A stretch of DNA of 64,000 bases from Pseudoflavonifractor sp. 524-17. Its GTDB lineage: Bacteria > Bacillota > Clostridia > Oscillospirales > Oscillospiraceae. The notes under the pieces were generated by a model. It ran no database searches. It had not been told where the DNA came from and saw only the letters and a program-made list of their open reading frames with translations. Positions 1 through 10,400 of the stretch are shown piece after piece (within the stretch, counting starts at the first letter, position 1; each line of letters begins with the position of its first letter). A program made the translations under genes and the position numbers. Where the stretch lies: contig NZ_QWEK01000013.1 of assembly GCF_009935845.1 (NCBI RefSeq), positions 59,553 through 123,552 of the forward strand, in the 5' to 3' direction.

Positions 1-2
1 GT

Positions 3-1058
3 CTACCGCTTCTCCCGGCGGGCCTTGATGGAGGCGTCTACGATTTTCTGGCACAGGGTGTCGTAATCTATGCCTATGGCGGCGGCCTCCTGGGGCACCA
101 AGCTCAGGGCGGTCATCCCCGGCAGGGTATTGATCTCCAAAAACCAAGGCCGGTTTTCGCTGTCCAGCACAAAGTCGCTGCGGGAGTAAGCGGTCAGTCC
201 CAGCACCTGGTGCATCCGCCGGGCGGCGGAGCGAATTTTGGCCTCCGCCTCCCCGTCCACCTGGGCGGGGCAGACCTCCAGGGCGGCGCCGGCCTGGTAT
301 TTGTTGCGGTAGTCGTAAAACCCGCTCTTGGGGATAACCTCAATGGAGGGCAGGCTCTCCCCCTCCAGCACGCCGCAGAAGAAGTCCCGGCCTTGGATGT
401 ACTGCTCCACCAGCACCCGGGCGGCATACTTCCGGCTCTCCCGCAGGGCGGCGGACAGCTCCTCCCGGGTTTTGCAGATGTAAACCCCTACCGACGACCC
501 GCCGTTGGGGATCTTGACCACGCAGGGCAGCTCCTCATAGGACTCCGCCTGGGCGATCTCCCCGTCCGTGAGGGAGACCGTCCGCCACTGGGGGGTCAGA
601 ATCCCCTCCGCCGCAGCCAGGCTCTTGGTATAGTTCTTATCCATAGCAATGGCGCTGCCCAGATAGCCCGACCCGGTGTAGGGGATGCCCATCATGTCGA
701 AAGCGGCTTGAATGCGGCCGTCCTCCCCGCAGTCCCCGTGGAGGGCGTTGAAGACAATGTCCGCCATCTGGCAGGCGGCCAGCACTCCCTGACCAAAGAG
801 GCTCTCGCTCTTGTCCCCCCGGGCGGCCCGGACAGCCTCCAGGTCGGGGACCTCCTCCTTGATGTTCTTGTCAGGCAGGGGCGGCGGCAGGCGGAAGAGG
901 TCCGCCAGGGGGTGCGGATAGTCCTCCAGCCCCAGGAAGAGGTCCACCAGCGCCACCCGATGTCCCTTCCGGGCCAGGGCTTGGCTGATCATCACGCCGG
1001 AGGAGAAGGAGACATTGCGCTCCGTGCTCAGACCTCCCGCCAATACTAATATGTCCAT
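3..1058 (-). CDS. ddl: D-alanine--D-alanine ligase
   Basis: ATP-grasp ligase that joins two D-alanines for the peptidoglycan stem peptide in the cytoplasm. The N-terminus has the family signature LAGGLSTERNVS. The centre shows the phosphate-loop region VVKIPNGGSSVGV, and the C-terminus has RSDFVLD and the metal-binding EINTLPGM segment. About 351 residues is the normal length. I chose the ATG at 1058 and not one four codons upstream because GAGGTG sits at correct spacing before it. The stop codon lies at the window edge (3-5), so the gene is complete. D-Ala-D-Ser or D-Ala-D-Lac specificity cannot be excluded by eye, but the ending MTALSLVPQEA is typical of ordinary Ddl. Confidence 0.93.
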   Translation of the reverse strand: MDILVLAGGLSTERNVSFSSGVMISQALARKGHRVALVDLFLGLEDYPHPLADLFRLPPPLPDKNIKEEVPDLEAVRAARGDKSESLFGQGVLAACQMADIVFNALHGDCGEDGRIQAAFDMMGIPYTGSGYLGSAIAMDKNYTKSLAAAEGILTPQWRTVSLTDGEIAQAESYEELPCVVKIPNGGSSVGVYICKTREELSAALRESRKYAARVLVEQYIQGRDFFCGVLEGESLPSIEVIPKSGFYDYRNKYQAGAALEVCPAQVDGEAEAKIRSAARRMHQVLGLTAYSRSDFVLDSENRPWFLEINTLPGMTALSLVPQEAAAIGIDYDTLCQKIVDASIKARREKR

Positions 1059-1456
1059 AACACACCTCATGTCTATTTATAATTGGACCAATGCTTCATA
1101 GGCCCTGCTTGATAACTGGCGCAATGCCCGGCGGCGAGAGATTTTTTCGCCAGACAAGGCAAAAAACCGCAGAAATACGTTGTATCGTTCCAGATTTTTT
1201 GACGCAGTATGGGGAAAAGATCCGCCCCATGGGTGTTTTCCAGGTGTTCAAACGAACTTCAGGCGGAGGGCGGAGGCCCCAGCGCCGGCTGCTTTGAGTC
1301 TATGCATACATTCCCGATTATAACATAAGCATTTCCAATACTCAATGTTAAACGGATAAATTAGACTTTCTTTCTCACAGCCCTGCGGCTATAATGATAT
1401 AAAATAACCTGACTGTGCAGCTGGATGATAATGATGAAAAAGGGGAGGAATCCATT
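1059..1456. other. intergenic region between divergent ddl and nnr
   Basis: This region of about 400 bases separates ddl (leftward) from nnr (rightward). A 68-codon frame at 1091-1297 has no convincing ribosome binding site or recognisable motif, so I do not call it. The right part (1300-1410) is AT-rich and contains TATAAT at about 1391 and TATAAA at about 1399. These could be -10 elements for nnr, but no good -35 is at proper distance. Nothing else is recognised. Confidence 0.4.
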
Positions 1457-3022
1457 ATGAAGATTGCGTCGGCGGAGCAGATGCAGGAGATGGACCGGGC
1501 GGCAATCCGCGAACGGGGCATTCCCTCCGCCGTTCTGATGGAGCGGGCGGCTGGCGCGGTGGCCAAGGCGGCCATTGCCCTGGCGGAGCGCGGGGGAGGA
1601 CATGGAGGCCGGCCCAGGCGGGCGGTGTGCTTCTGCGGCCCCGGCAACAATGGGGGAGACGGAGTGGCGGCAGCCCGCCTGCTGCTGGAGGCAGGGTGGG
1701 AGATCCGGGCTATTCTGGTGGGGCGCCGGGAAAAAATGACCCCCGACTGCCGGGAGATGGAGCGCCGGCTCAACGAGCTGGGGGGGACGTTGGAGGATTT
1801 TGCCCCCGACCGCCCCGGCTTCGCCCAGTGGTGCCTGGATGCGGATGTGATGATTGACGCCCTGTTCGGCATTGGGCTGAACAGTCCGCTGCGGGAGGAC
1901 GCCCGTTTGGCAGTCCAGATGATGAACACCTGCGACGTGCCGGTGGTCTCCGCCGACATCCCCAGCGGCGTGGAGGCGGACACCGGCCGCATTCTGGGGG
2001 ACAGCGTCCGGGCCGACGCCACCGTCACCTTCTCCCTGCCCAAGGCGGGGCTCTTCCTGGGGGAGGGGGGGCTGCGCTCCGGGGCGCTCACTGTGGCGGA
2101 CATCGGCATCCCCCTGGATCTCCTCCTGTGGGCGGACAGCAAGCTGTCCTCGGTGAGTGCCGCCGACGTCTCCCTGCCCCGGCGGGATCGGGCCGCCCAC
2201 AAGGGGGATTTTGGCCGGGTGTTTGTGCTGGGGGGCTGCGTGGGGTACTCCGGCGCGCCGGTGCTGGCCGCCCGGGCGGCGGTCCGCGCGGGGGCGGGTC
2301 TGGTGACGGTGGGCGTGCCGGAGCCGGTATGGCCGGCAGCGGCGGTCAAGCTGGACGAGGCCATGCCCCACCCCCTTCCAGCCGGCCGGACAGGAGCCCT
2401 GGCCCTGGCGGCACAGGCGCCTGTCCTGGCGTTGGCAGAGCGCTGCGGCGCCTGTCTGATTGGCCCCGGCCTGAGCCGGGATCCGGACAGTGCCCAGCTG
2501 GTCCGCCAGCTGCTGGCCGGCTTGCCCATGCCGGTCATTTTGGACGCTGACGGCATAAATGCCCTTGAGGGGCATATAGATGTGCTGGACGCCCGCCAGG
2601 ACCGGCTCACCGTGCTCACCCCCCACGATGGGGAATTTGCCCGGGTGGGCGGGGATCTCAGCACCGGGGACCGGCTGGCCGCCGCCCGGGCCTTTGCCCA
2701 GGCCCACGGCTGCTGTCTGGTTCTCAAGGGCCACCGCACCATCACCGCTTTTCCCGACGCTTCCGCATTTGTCAACACCACCGGCAACCCAGGCATGGCC
2801 AAAGGGGGCAGCGGCGACGTGCTGGGCGGCGTTCTGCTGGCCCTGTTGGGCCAGGGGTTCCCCCCCCGGGAGGCCGTCCCCCTGTCGGTGTGGATCCACG
2901 GCCGGGCCGGCGACCTGTGCGCCCAGGCGATTGGGGAGTACGGCATGACCCCCTCCGACCTGATCGCCCGGCTGCCCCAGGTGCTGCGGGAGTGCGAGGG
3001 GGCCGGCCAGCCCTGTTTTTAA
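1457..3022 (+). CDS. nnr: bifunctional NAD(P)H-hydrate epimerase / ADP-dependent NAD(P)H-hydrate dehydratase
   Basis: Repairs hydrated NADH/NADPH: the N-terminal half (YjeF_N, about residues 1-210) epimerises the R and S hydrates and the C-terminal half (YjeF_C, about 230-515) dehydrates them using ADP. Visible marks are the epimerase loop CGPGNNGGDG, and in the kinase-like half GPGLSRDP, DADGINAL, LTPHDGEFAR and the nucleotide site GGSGDVLGG. The 521-residue fused form is the usual bacterial architecture. The start is the ATG at 1457, preceded by GGGGAGGA; an in-frame start 14 codons upstream lacks such a site. A lipoprotein gene follows 42 bases downstream and may be co-transcribed. Confidence 0.93.
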   Translation: MKIASAEQMQEMDRAAIRERGIPSAVLMERAAGAVAKAAIALAERGGGHGGRPRRAVCFCGPGNNGGDGVAAARLLLEAGWEIRAILVGRREKMTPDCREMERRLNELGGTLEDFAPDRPGFAQWCLDADVMIDALFGIGLNSPLREDARLAVQMMNTCDVPVVSADIPSGVEADTGRILGDSVRADATVTFSLPKAGLFLGEGGLRSGALTVADIGIPLDLLLWADSKLSSVSAADVSLPRRDRAAHKGDFGRVFVLGGCVGYSGAPVLAARAAVRAGAGLVTVGVPEPVWPAAAVKLDEAMPHPLPAGRTGALALAAQAPVLALAERCGACLIGPGLSRDPDSAQLVRQLLAGLPMPVILDADGINALEGHIDVLDARQDRLTVLTPHDGEFARVGGDLSTGDRLAAARAFAQAHGCCLVLKGHRTITAFPDASAFVNTTGNPGMAKGGSGDVLGGVLLALLGQGFPPREAVPLSVWIHGRAGDLCAQAIGEYGMTPSDLIARLPQVLRECEGAGQPCF

Positions 3023-3064
3023 TGCGCAGTCGGGAATACCAGCGGTTGACAAGGAGGAACTGCC

Positions 3065-3679
3065 GTGCGCCATCGTTGGATGTATGTACCGATGATAACC
3101 CTGTGCCTGCTGCTCTCCGCCTGCGGCGGGGGCAGTGGAGGAGGACAGGCGGAGGAACTGGCTTTGGGGATCCGGGCCGAGTACCTGGCCGCGGACCGCT
3201 GCGCCGCCCAGGCGGAGATTATCGCCGACTACGGCCAGAGAGTGTATCAGTACGCCTTGGACGTGGATTGGGCCAGAGAGGGGGTGAGTACCCTTACCAT
3301 CACCGCGCCGGAGGAGGTCGCCGGCGTCACCGCCCGCCTTCAGACGGGGGAGACCGCCCTGGAGTACGACGGGGTGCGGGTGGAGACCGGCCCGCTCAAT
3401 CCCGAGGGACTCAGCCCCATGGACGCCGTCCCCGCCCTGTTCACCGCTGCCCGGGAGGGATTTCTGGCCCAGTGTACCTTGGAGTCCACCCAGGAGGGGC
3501 TCACCGTTCTCCACACCGTCATCCGTGACCCGGACGCCGCCCCAGGCGCCGGGACGGAGGTACAGCTCTGGTTCCACGGGGACACCCATGCCCTCCTCCG
3601 GGGGGAAATCAGCCAGGACGGCTTTACCGTCATCCAGTGCGTATTCCACCAGTTTGTCCTTACGCCCGCCCCGGCTTGA
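3065..3679 (+). CDS. predicted lipoprotein of unknown function
   Basis: Protein of 204 residues with a short lipoprotein signal: a hydrophobic stretch then LLLSACGGG, so Cys at about residue 19 should be lipidated and the protein anchored outside the membrane. The mature part is about 185 residues of mixed charge with no motif I recognise; the layout (LTITAPEEVAGVTARL, then VQLWFHGDT near the end) suggests a beta-rich LolA/outer-layer-like fold, but this is only an impression. The start is GTG at 3065 behind AAGGAGG. It lies just downstream of nnr and its stop overlaps the promoter of the next gene. Confidence 0.8.
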   Translation: MRHRWMYVPMITLCLLLSACGGGSGGGQAEELALGIRAEYLAADRCAAQAEIIADYGQRVYQYALDVDWAREGVSTLTITAPEEVAGVTARLQTGETALEYDGVRVETGPLNPEGLSPMDAVPALFTAAREGFLAQCTLESTQEGLTVLHTVIRDPDAAPGAGTEVQLWFHGDTHALLRGEISQDGFTVIQCVFHQFVLTPAPA

Positions 3680-3704
3680 CAGCACTTTTTTCCTCTTATA
3701 TAAT
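3676..3704 (+). promoter_or_regulatory. sigma-A type promoter for the patatin gene
   Basis: TTGACA at 3676-3681 and TATAAT at 3699-3704 are separated by 17 bases, a perfect consensus pair. The -35 overlaps the stop codon of the upstream lipoprotein. The start codon follows 15 bases after the -10, so the transcript would begin at or next to the ribosome binding site, giving a very short leader. Confidence 0.65.
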
Positions 3705-3719
3705 TTCTGAGGAGATAGG

Positions 3720-4691
3720 ATGGAAAGCGGGAGGTGCAGTTTGGGGGAGGGAAAGCGGATTGGTCTGGTATTCGCCGGCGGCGGGGGAAAGGGCGCTTAT
3801 CAGATCGGCGTGTGGAAAGCCCTGCGGCAGCTTGGGCTGGAGGAGCAGGTGACTGCGGTATCCGGCACGTCAGTAGGGGCGCTGAACGCGGCCCTTTTCG
3901 TCCAGGGGGACCTGGAGCGGGCGGTCCAGGTGTGGACTGAGCTCACCCCCACCCGCGTACTGCGGGGCAACAGCCCCCAGATGGAGCGGCTGGAGGAGCT
4001 GGCGGACCTGATGGGGCGCTGCCAAGGGGGCATCTGCCCCAAGGAGATCCCCGCCATGCTGCGGGAGATGGGACCGAAGCTGGCGGAGCTGTCCGTGCCG
4101 CCGGCGGCGCTGACACTGTCCGGGGCGTGGCGGGCCCTGTTCCGGGGGGGCGGGGCGCTGATCCCCTTTGCCCGGAGCGCCCTGGCGGCGGGGGCCTTCT
4201 CTCAGGGCGGCCTGAGAGAGATTGTGGACAGCGCCCTGGACGGGGAGAAGATCGCCCGTTCTGCCGTCCACAGCTACGCCGCCTGCTGTAAGATTCCCGA
4301 TCTGAAACCCCAGTACTTCCCCCTGTGGGGGGAGAGCGAGGAGCGCGTGGCGGAGATTTTGCTGGCTTCCGCGGCCCTTCCCATGATCTTCCCCCTCAGC
4401 CGGGTGGGGAAGGGGTTTTACTGGGACGGCGGGATTCCCGGCGTGGGGGACAATGTGCCGGTTCGGCCCTTGGCGGAGCGGGAGAGCTGCAATACCATTG
4501 TAGCGGTGCATCTGTCCGGGGAGCGCTACGTGAATCCGGACCAGTACCCAGACCTGGAGATCCACAATATCATTCCCTCCCGGGATTTGGGAAAGGTGCT
4601 CACCGGTACGCTGGACTTTTCCGGAACCCACGCCCGGCAGCGGATGGAGCTGGGAGAGGTGGACGCCTACGAGGCCCTGGCGGACTGGTAA
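3720..4691 (+). CDS. patatin-like phospholipase / acyl hydrolase
   Basis: Serine lipid acyl hydrolase of the patatin/RssA family with the Ser-Asp dyad. The oxyanion motif GGGGKGAYQIG is near residue 20, the nucleophile motif GTSVG near residue 45 (Ser is catalytic), and the dyad Asp in DGGIPGVGDNVP near residue 240. There is no signal peptide, so it acts in the cytoplasm or at the inner face of the membrane, probably on phospholipids or lysophospholipids. Length 323 residues is normal for the family. The ATG at 3720 has GGAG six bases upstream. The ANTAR gene follows after 30 bases. Confidence 0.88.
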   Translation: MESGRCSLGEGKRIGLVFAGGGGKGAYQIGVWKALRQLGLEEQVTAVSGTSVGALNAALFVQGDLERAVQVWTELTPTRVLRGNSPQMERLEELADLMGRCQGGICPKEIPAMLREMGPKLAELSVPPAALTLSGAWRALFRGGGALIPFARSALAAGAFSQGGLREIVDSALDGEKIARSAVHSYAACCKIPDLKPQYFPLWGESEERVAEILLASAALPMIFPLSRVGKGFYWDGGIPGVGDNVPVRPLAERESCNTIVAVHLSGERYVNPDQYPDLEIHNIIPSRDLGKVLTGTLDFSGTHARQRMELGEVDAYEALADW

Positions 4692-4721
4692 ATTCCGTGT
4701 TCTGAAAAGGAGGCGGACCCC

Positions 4722-5258
4722 TTGGAGCGGGTGGCGGCGGTATTTGAGCAGGAGCGGACGGCCCAGAAGATCAAACGGCTGGTAGAAAGCGCCGGGGGGC
4801 GGCAGGTCCTGTGCTGCGCCACCGCCGCCGAGGCCCGGCTGCTGCTGGCCCGGCAGCGGGTGGCGGCGGTGGTGTGCGGGTATAAGTTCCCGGACGGCAC
4901 GGCGGAGGAGCTGTTTTTTGACCTGCGGGACGGCCCGGGGATGCTGCTGCTGGCGCCGGAGCATCTTCTGGTGCTGTGCCGGGACAGCCCGGGCCTGTTC
5001 AAGCGGTCCACCCCCCTGCGCCGGTCAGACGTGCTGGACGGCGTGGGGGAGGCCGTGCGCTGGGGAAACCAGCTCCGCCGCCCGGCGGCGGAGGCGGAGC
5101 TTATCCGCCGGGCCAAGGAGTGGCTGATGGAGCGATATGGGATGGATGAAGAAACCGCCCACCGGGCGCTGCAAAAGCGAAGCATGGACCAGGGGCTCCG
5201 TCTGGCTCAGACCGCCCGGGACCTCTTGGAGCGGGCGGCGGGGATTGCCCTCTTTTAA
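4722..5258 (+). CDS. ANTAR-domain protein with degenerate receiver domain (putative antiterminator)
   Basis: 178 residues. The C-terminal third (about 125-175, ELIRRAKEWLMERYGMDE then AHRALQKRSMDQG) is a clear ANTAR RNA-binding three-helix domain. Such domains bind tandem hairpins in leader RNAs and prevent termination. The N-terminal 110 residues resemble a response-regulator receiver, but where the phosphoacceptor Asp should sit the sequence is VVCGYKFPDG, so phosphorylation is unlikely. The start is TTG at 4722 with AAAAGGAGG upstream. The gene is followed directly by an inverted repeat (5258-5311) in front of dapF. The target RNA is unknown. Confidence 0.8.
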   Translation: MERVAAVFEQERTAQKIKRLVESAGGRQVLCCATAAEARLLLARQRVAAVVCGYKFPDGTAEELFFDLRDGPGMLLLAPEHLLVLCRDSPGLFKRSTPLRRSDVLDGVGEAVRWGNQLRRPAAEAELIRRAKEWLMERYGMDEETAHRALQKRSMDQGLRLAQTARDLLERAAGIALF

Positions 5259-5311
5259 GGAACCGCTGAACCGATTCTGTACAGGCGGATGGAGCGGAAG
5301 CAGCGGTTCCT
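5258..5311 (+). repeat. inverted repeat between ANTAR gene and dapF
   Basis: An 11-base arm AGGAACCGCTG (5258-5268) is matched exactly by CAGCGGTTCCT (5301-5311). The loop of 32 bases holds a smaller pairing possibility around CTGTACAG. It overlaps the ANTAR stop codon and ends a few bases before the dapF ribosome binding site. There is no T-run, so it is not an ordinary terminator; it could affect mRNA stability or translation. Confidence 0.55.
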
Positions 5312-5327
5312 CAAAGGAGGGACGCTT

Positions 5328-6131
5328 GTGAAGTTCACGAAAATGCAGGGTCTGGGCAACGACTATGTCTACCTGGACTGCACAAAGGAGACCCCCAAAA
5401 ATCTGCCGGAGCTGGCGGTGCGGATGTCCCGCCGGGGCTTTGGCGTGGGGGCGGACGGCTTAATCTGTATTTGCCCCTCTTCTCAGGCAGATGTGAAAAT
5501 GCGCATGTTCAACGCCGACGGATCCGAGGGGGAGATGTGCGGCAACGGCATCCGCTGCGTGGGGAAATTTGTGTACGACAAGGGATTGGTGCCCAAGCGG
5601 GAGCTGACAGTGGAGACCTTGGCCGGAATAAGGCGGCTGTGGCTCCAGACGGAGGGCGGACAGGTCGCCGCAGCCACCGTGGATATGGGAGAGCCGGCGG
5701 TGGCGCCGGAGCAGATTCTGGAGGTGGGGGAGGCCGCTTATCGGGTGACGCCGGTGTCCGTGGGCAACCCCCACGCGGTGGTCTTTTGGGACGGGATTGA
5801 GCGTATGGCGCTAAAAACCCTGGGGCCTCAGTTTGAGCGCCACCCCGCCTTTCCCAACCGGACAAACGCAGAGTTTGTGGAAGTAGCCTCCCCCAACCAC
5901 CTGCGTGTGCGGGTGTGGGAGCGGGGAAGCGGGGAGACTTTGGCCTGCGGCACCGGGGCGTGCGCTGCGCTGGCCGCGGCGGTGTCCGCCGGGCGGGCCC
6001 GGCGGGAGGCGGTGGTCAGTCTCCCCGGCGGCGATCTCAGGATTTTCTGGCCGAAAGATAAGGAAATTTATATGACCGGTCCGGCTGTGACCGTATACGA
6101 AGGAGAGTATGACAATGGTTCAGATCAATGA
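5328..6131 (+). CDS. dapF: diaminopimelate epimerase
   Basis: Converts LL- to meso-diaminopimelate for peptidoglycan and lysine, using two cysteines as acid/base. The family start [15 protein letters not shown] is followed by the first catalytic Cys in EMCGNGIRC and the second in [10 protein letters not shown]. Length 267 residues is normal. The start is GTG at 5328 behind AAAGGAGGG; a longer frame beginning at 5289 would put extra residues before the conserved N-terminus. Its end overlaps dapL by 17 bases, so the two are translationally coupled and serve the same pathway. Confidence 0.95.
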   Translation: MKFTKMQGLGNDYVYLDCTKETPKNLPELAVRMSRRGFGVGADGLICICPSSQADVKMRMFNADGSEGEMCGNGIRCVGKFVYDKGLVPKRELTVETLAGIRRLWLQTEGGQVAAATVDMGEPAVAPEQILEVGEAAYRVTPVSVGNPHAVVFWDGIERMALKTLGPQFERHPAFPNRTNAEFVEVASPNHLRVRVWERGSGETLACGTGACAALAAAVSAGRARREAVVSLPGGDLRIFWPKDKEIYMTGPAVTVYEGEYDNGSDQ

Positions 6132-7332
6132 AAACTTTTTAAAGCTGCCTGGGAGCTATCTGTTTTCTGAAATTGCCCGGCGGGTGGCGGCGTACAGCGA
6201 GGCCAACCCAGAGCGGAAACTCATCCGGCTGGGCATCGGCGACGTGACCCGCCCCCTGCCGCCGGCGGTGACCGCCGCCATGCACGCCGCGGTGGACGAC
6301 ATGGCGGACGCGGGACGCTTCCACGGCTACGGGCCGGAGCAGGGGTATGCGTTTGTGCGCAATGCCATCGCGGAGAAGGACTACCAGGCCAGAGGGGTGA
6401 ATATCCAGCCGGAGGAGATTTTTGTCTCCGATGGGGCCAAGAGCGACTGCGGCAACATCGTGGATCTCTTCGGCCCGGACAACAAGGTGGCGGTGTGCGA
6501 TCCGGTCTACCCGGTGTACGTGGACACCAACGCCATGTCCGGCCGGGCGGGGGACTTCGATGAGGAGGCGGGCAAATGGACCAATCTGGTCTACATGCCC
6601 TGTACGGCGGAAAACGGCTTTCTGCCGGAGCTGCCCCAGGAGCCGGTGGACATGATCTACCTCTGCTTCCCCAACAACCCCACCGGCGGCGCGGCCACCC
6701 GGGATCAGCTCAAGCCCTGGGTGGATTACGCCAACCGGACCGGGGCGGTGATCCTGTTCGACTCGGCCTATGAGGCGTTCATCACCCGGCCCGGCGTGCC
6801 CCACTCCATCTTTGAGATCCCTGGGGCGGAGACCTGCGCCATTGAGTTTCGCTCCTTCTCCAAGACTGCCGGGTTCACCGGCACCCGCTGCGCTTATACG
6901 GTGGTGCCCAAGGCCCTGGAGCGGGGAGGCGCCAGCCTGAACGCCATGTGGAACCGCCGCCAGTGTACCAAGTTCAACGGCGTGCCCTATATAGTTCAGC
7001 GGGGTGCAGAGGCGGTATACACCCCGGAAGGGCAGACCCAGGTGCGGGAGATGATTGCCTGCTACCAAAACAACGCAAAAATTATCCGGGACGGCCTGGC
7101 TGCCGCCGGCCTTACTGTGTCCGGGGGGGTGGATTCCCCCTATGTGTGGGCCCGCACCCCGGATGGTATGGGCTCCTGGGAGTTCTTTGACCGGCTGCTC
7201 ACCCAGGCCAACGTGGTCACTACCCCCGGCGCGGGCTTCGGCCCCAGCGGGGAGGGGTACATCCGCCTCACCGGCTTTGGCGAGACTGGGGCCACCCGGG
7301 AGGCCGTGGAGCGGATCAAACAGATTCTGTAA
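6115..7332 (+). CDS. dapL: LL-diaminopimelate aminotransferase
   Basis: PLP enzyme that makes LL-diaminopimelate directly from tetrahydrodipicolinate, bypassing the acyl-intermediate route. The N-terminus [20 protein letters not shown] region is diagnostic of DapL; other marks are [10 protein letters not shown], the PLP-facing FPNNPTGG and the Schiff-base Lys in [12 protein letters not shown]. About 405 residues. I prefer the ATG at 6115 over the one at 6109 because AGGAG (6101-6105) is nine bases before the former and only three before the latter. It overlaps dapF, the next enzyme in the pathway. The DapL route is common in Clostridia. Confidence 0.94.
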   Translation: MVQINENFLKLPGSYLFSEIARRVAAYSEANPERKLIRLGIGDVTRPLPPAVTAAMHAAVDDMADAGRFHGYGPEQGYAFVRNAIAEKDYQARGVNIQPEEIFVSDGAKSDCGNIVDLFGPDNKVAVCDPVYPVYVDTNAMSGRAGDFDEEAGKWTNLVYMPCTAENGFLPELPQEPVDMIYLCFPNNPTGGAATRDQLKPWVDYANRTGAVILFDSAYEAFITRPGVPHSIFEIPGAETCAIEFRSFSKTAGFTGTRCAYTVVPKALERGGASLNAMWNRRQCTKFNGVPYIVQRGAEAVYTPEGQTQVREMIACYQNNAKIIRDGLAAAGLTVSGGVDSPYVWARTPDGMGSWEFFDRLLTQANVVTTPGAGFGPSGEGYIRLTGFGETGATREAVERIKQIL

Positions 7333-7406
7333 CGGCAGGCTTGAAGCCAAGGGGCGGGGCGTTCCCGCCCCTGTTTCATACACATACAGAAGAGAGGGGA
7401 GCGCAT

Positions 7407-10400
7407 ATGGGGGTGCGGCTGACAGAGGAGCAGCGGGCTGTAGTGGAGAACCGCGGGGGAACGCTGCTGGTATCGGCGGCGGCCGGCTCCGGCAAGACCC
7501 GGGTGCTGGTAGAGCGCCTGCTGGACCGGGTGGAGCGGGAGGGGCTGGATGTGGACCAGTTTCTCATTATTACCTATACCAATGCGGCGGCGGCGGAGCT
7601 GCGGGCCCGGATTGTGGAGGAGATCGGCCAGCGCCTGGCGGGCCGGCCGGAGGACGGCCACCTGCGGCGGCAGTCCACCCTGGTCTACAAGGCGCAGATA
7701 TCCACTATCCATGCCTTCTGCGCCCAGCTGCTCCGGGAGCAGGGCCACCTGCTGGACATAAATCCGGATTTTCGTCTGCTGGACGAGAGCGAGGCCGTCC
7801 TCATCATGGGGGAGGTGCTCACCGATGTGCTGGAAAAGCGCTATGAGACGATTGCCCCGGGTGATGACTTTACGCAGCTGGTGGACACCATGTCTGCCGG
7901 GCGGGACGACAGCCGTCTGGCCCAAATTGTGCTGCATATCCGAAACAAAGTGCAGAGCCACCCACGTCCGGAGCGGTGGCTGGCCCGGCAGGAGGCCGCT
8001 TTCGCCCTGGAGGGCATCTCCGAGGCGGGGGAGACGGCGTGGGGCCGTCTGCTGCTGGAGGACGCCGCCCGGCAGGCGGGCTACTGGCTGGGGCAGATGA
8101 CCCGGGCGCTGGACCTGTGCGCCTGCGATGAGGCGGTTGAGCGCAACTACGCCCCCAGTCTCTGCGCCACCATAGCGGGCCTGCAGGCCCTCCTGGCGGG
8201 GACAAAGCAGGGCTGGGACCAGACCCGAGCCGCGCTTCCCATCCCGTTTCCCACCCCGGGGCGAAAAAGCGCGCCGGCGGATCTGCCGGAATTTTTGCAG
8301 ATAAAAGAACTGCGGGCCCGGTGCAAAAAGCGGATGGAAAAGCTGGCGGAGGGCTTTGCCGACCCAAGCCAGGCCCTTCTGGAGGATCTGGCGGCGGTGC
8401 GCCCGGCGGTGCGGGGGCTGTTTGCCCTGGTGACGGACTTTGAGGCTGCCTACCAGGCGGAAAAGCAGCGCCGGGGCGTGCTGGACTTCTCCGACCTGGA
8501 GCATATGGCGGTGGCCCTGCTGGCGGACGGGGAGGGCCCCACCCCCCTTGCGGAGCAGCTGTCTGTCCGCTTTGACGAGATCATGGTGGACGAGTACCAG
8601 GACACCAACGAGGTGCAGAACGCCATCTTTTCCGCCCTGTCCCAGAGGGGGCGCAATCTCTTCCTGGTGGGGGATGTGAAGCAGTCTATCTACCGGTTCC
8701 GCCTGGCGGACCCCACGATTTTTTTGGAGAAATACCGCCGCTTTCGTCCGGCGGCAGAGGCGGGAGAGGGAGAGGCGCGGCGGATGATCCTCTCCAAAAA
8801 CTTCCGCTCTCAGGAGCAGATTTTGGAGGGCGCCAATTTCCTCTTCCGCAATTTGATGAGCGAGGAGCTGGGGGAGATGGACTACCGGGCGGAGGAGGCG
8901 CTCTACACCGGCGGTACGCTGCCTTGGCGGGAGGCATGCGCCGTGGAGCTGGACGCCCTGGACCTGTCGGAGGGCGGGGACGAGGGGGAGGCTCAGCCGG
9001 AGGAGCAGGCCGCCAAAGTGTCCAAGGACCTCCAGGAAGCCCGGTCCGCCGCCAGGCGGATCCGGCAGCTTTTGGACGAGGGCTTCCCCGTCTCCGATGG
9101 GGCGGGAGGGCTGCGGCCGGTGCGCAGCGGGGATATTGTAATTTTGATGCGCTCCCCAGGGGGCGTGCTTCACCACTATGCCCGGGCCCTAGGGGAGCGG
9201 GGCATCCCCTGGGAGGCGGAGGGCAGCGGGGATTTCTTTGACGCCACAGAAGTGCAGGTGGCGCTGTCCCTGCTGCAGATTATCGACAACCCCCGGCAGG
9301 ATGTACCTCTGATCTCCGTGCTGCGCTCACCGGTATACGGCTTCAGCGCCGACGCCCTGTCCCTGCTCCGGGCGGGCTGTCCCGAGGGAGATTTTTACGA
9401 CGCCCTTGCCGCCGGGGCGGCGGCGGGGGACGGGGACAGCGCCGCCTTCCTGGCCGAGCTGGAGGAGCTGCGCTTCGGTACCGTGGACCGGAGCTGCTAC
9501 CAGCTGATCTGGCACCTGTACGACCGCACCAGCCTGATGGGGATTTTTGGCGCCATGGCGGACGGAGAAACCCGCCAGGCCAACCTGCTGCTCCTGTCCG
9601 AGCTGGCCCGGAAGTTTGAGGGAGCAGGGCACCGGGGGCTGTTTGGATTTTTGTCTTACCTGACCCGCCTGCGGGAACAGGGGAAGCGGATTGCCCCGCC
9701 CAGCACCGGTTCCGGCGGGGAGGGCGTGCGCATTCTGACCATCCACCGCTCCAAGGGGCTGGAGTTCCCGGTGGTGCTGTTGTGCGGGCTGTCCCGCCGG
9801 CTCAACCGGGAGGACACCATGCGGCCCATTCTGTTCCATCCCAAGCTGGGGGTGGGACCCAAGCGGCTGGACACGGAGCGAATGGTGGAGTACCCCACGT
9901 TGGCCCGGCAGGCGGTGGCCCGGCAGGTGGAGTACGAGATGATGGCGGAGGAGCTGCGGCTGCTCTACGTGGCGGTGACCCGGGCAAAGGAGAAGCTGAT
10001 CCTATCCGTAGCCCTCACCGGCGGGGGAAGGGACGTCGCAAAGCTGGTCTCGGACGCGGGCTGTCCCGTGGAGCCCCAGGCCCTGGCGGGGTGCCAGACG
10101 GTGGGACAGTGGGTGCTGCTGGCCGTCCTGGCCCGGCCGGAGGCACATCCCTTATTCACTGCTGCTGGGGCGGAGGCACTGCCCCACGTTGGGGCCCAGT
10201 TCGGCCCGCCCTGGGATATCCGCTGGGTGAAGGGCGCCGCCCTGTCCCGGCCACCGTTGGAACGGCGGGTGGAGGAGCCGGGAGAGGAGGAGTCCCCCGC
10301 CGGCCCGGAGCTGGCAGCCCGGCTGTCCTGGACTTACCCCCACAGCGGCGATGTAGAGCTGCCCTCCAAGCTGACAGCAACCCAGCTCAAGGGGAGAAAT

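Noticed and set aside
1091..1297. A 68-codon frame upstream of nnr
   Set aside because: No ribosome binding site or recognisable feature, Arg/Cys-rich composition as in non-coding GC-rich DNA.
1361..3685. A 774-codon open frame on the minus strand across nnr and the lipoprotein
   Set aside because: Shadow of GC-rich coding on the other strand; no motif, biased Gly/Pro/Gln composition.
5259..5327. Lysine riboswitch or T-box before dapF
   Set aside because: The gap is about 70 bases and has only a simple hairpin, far too short for either.
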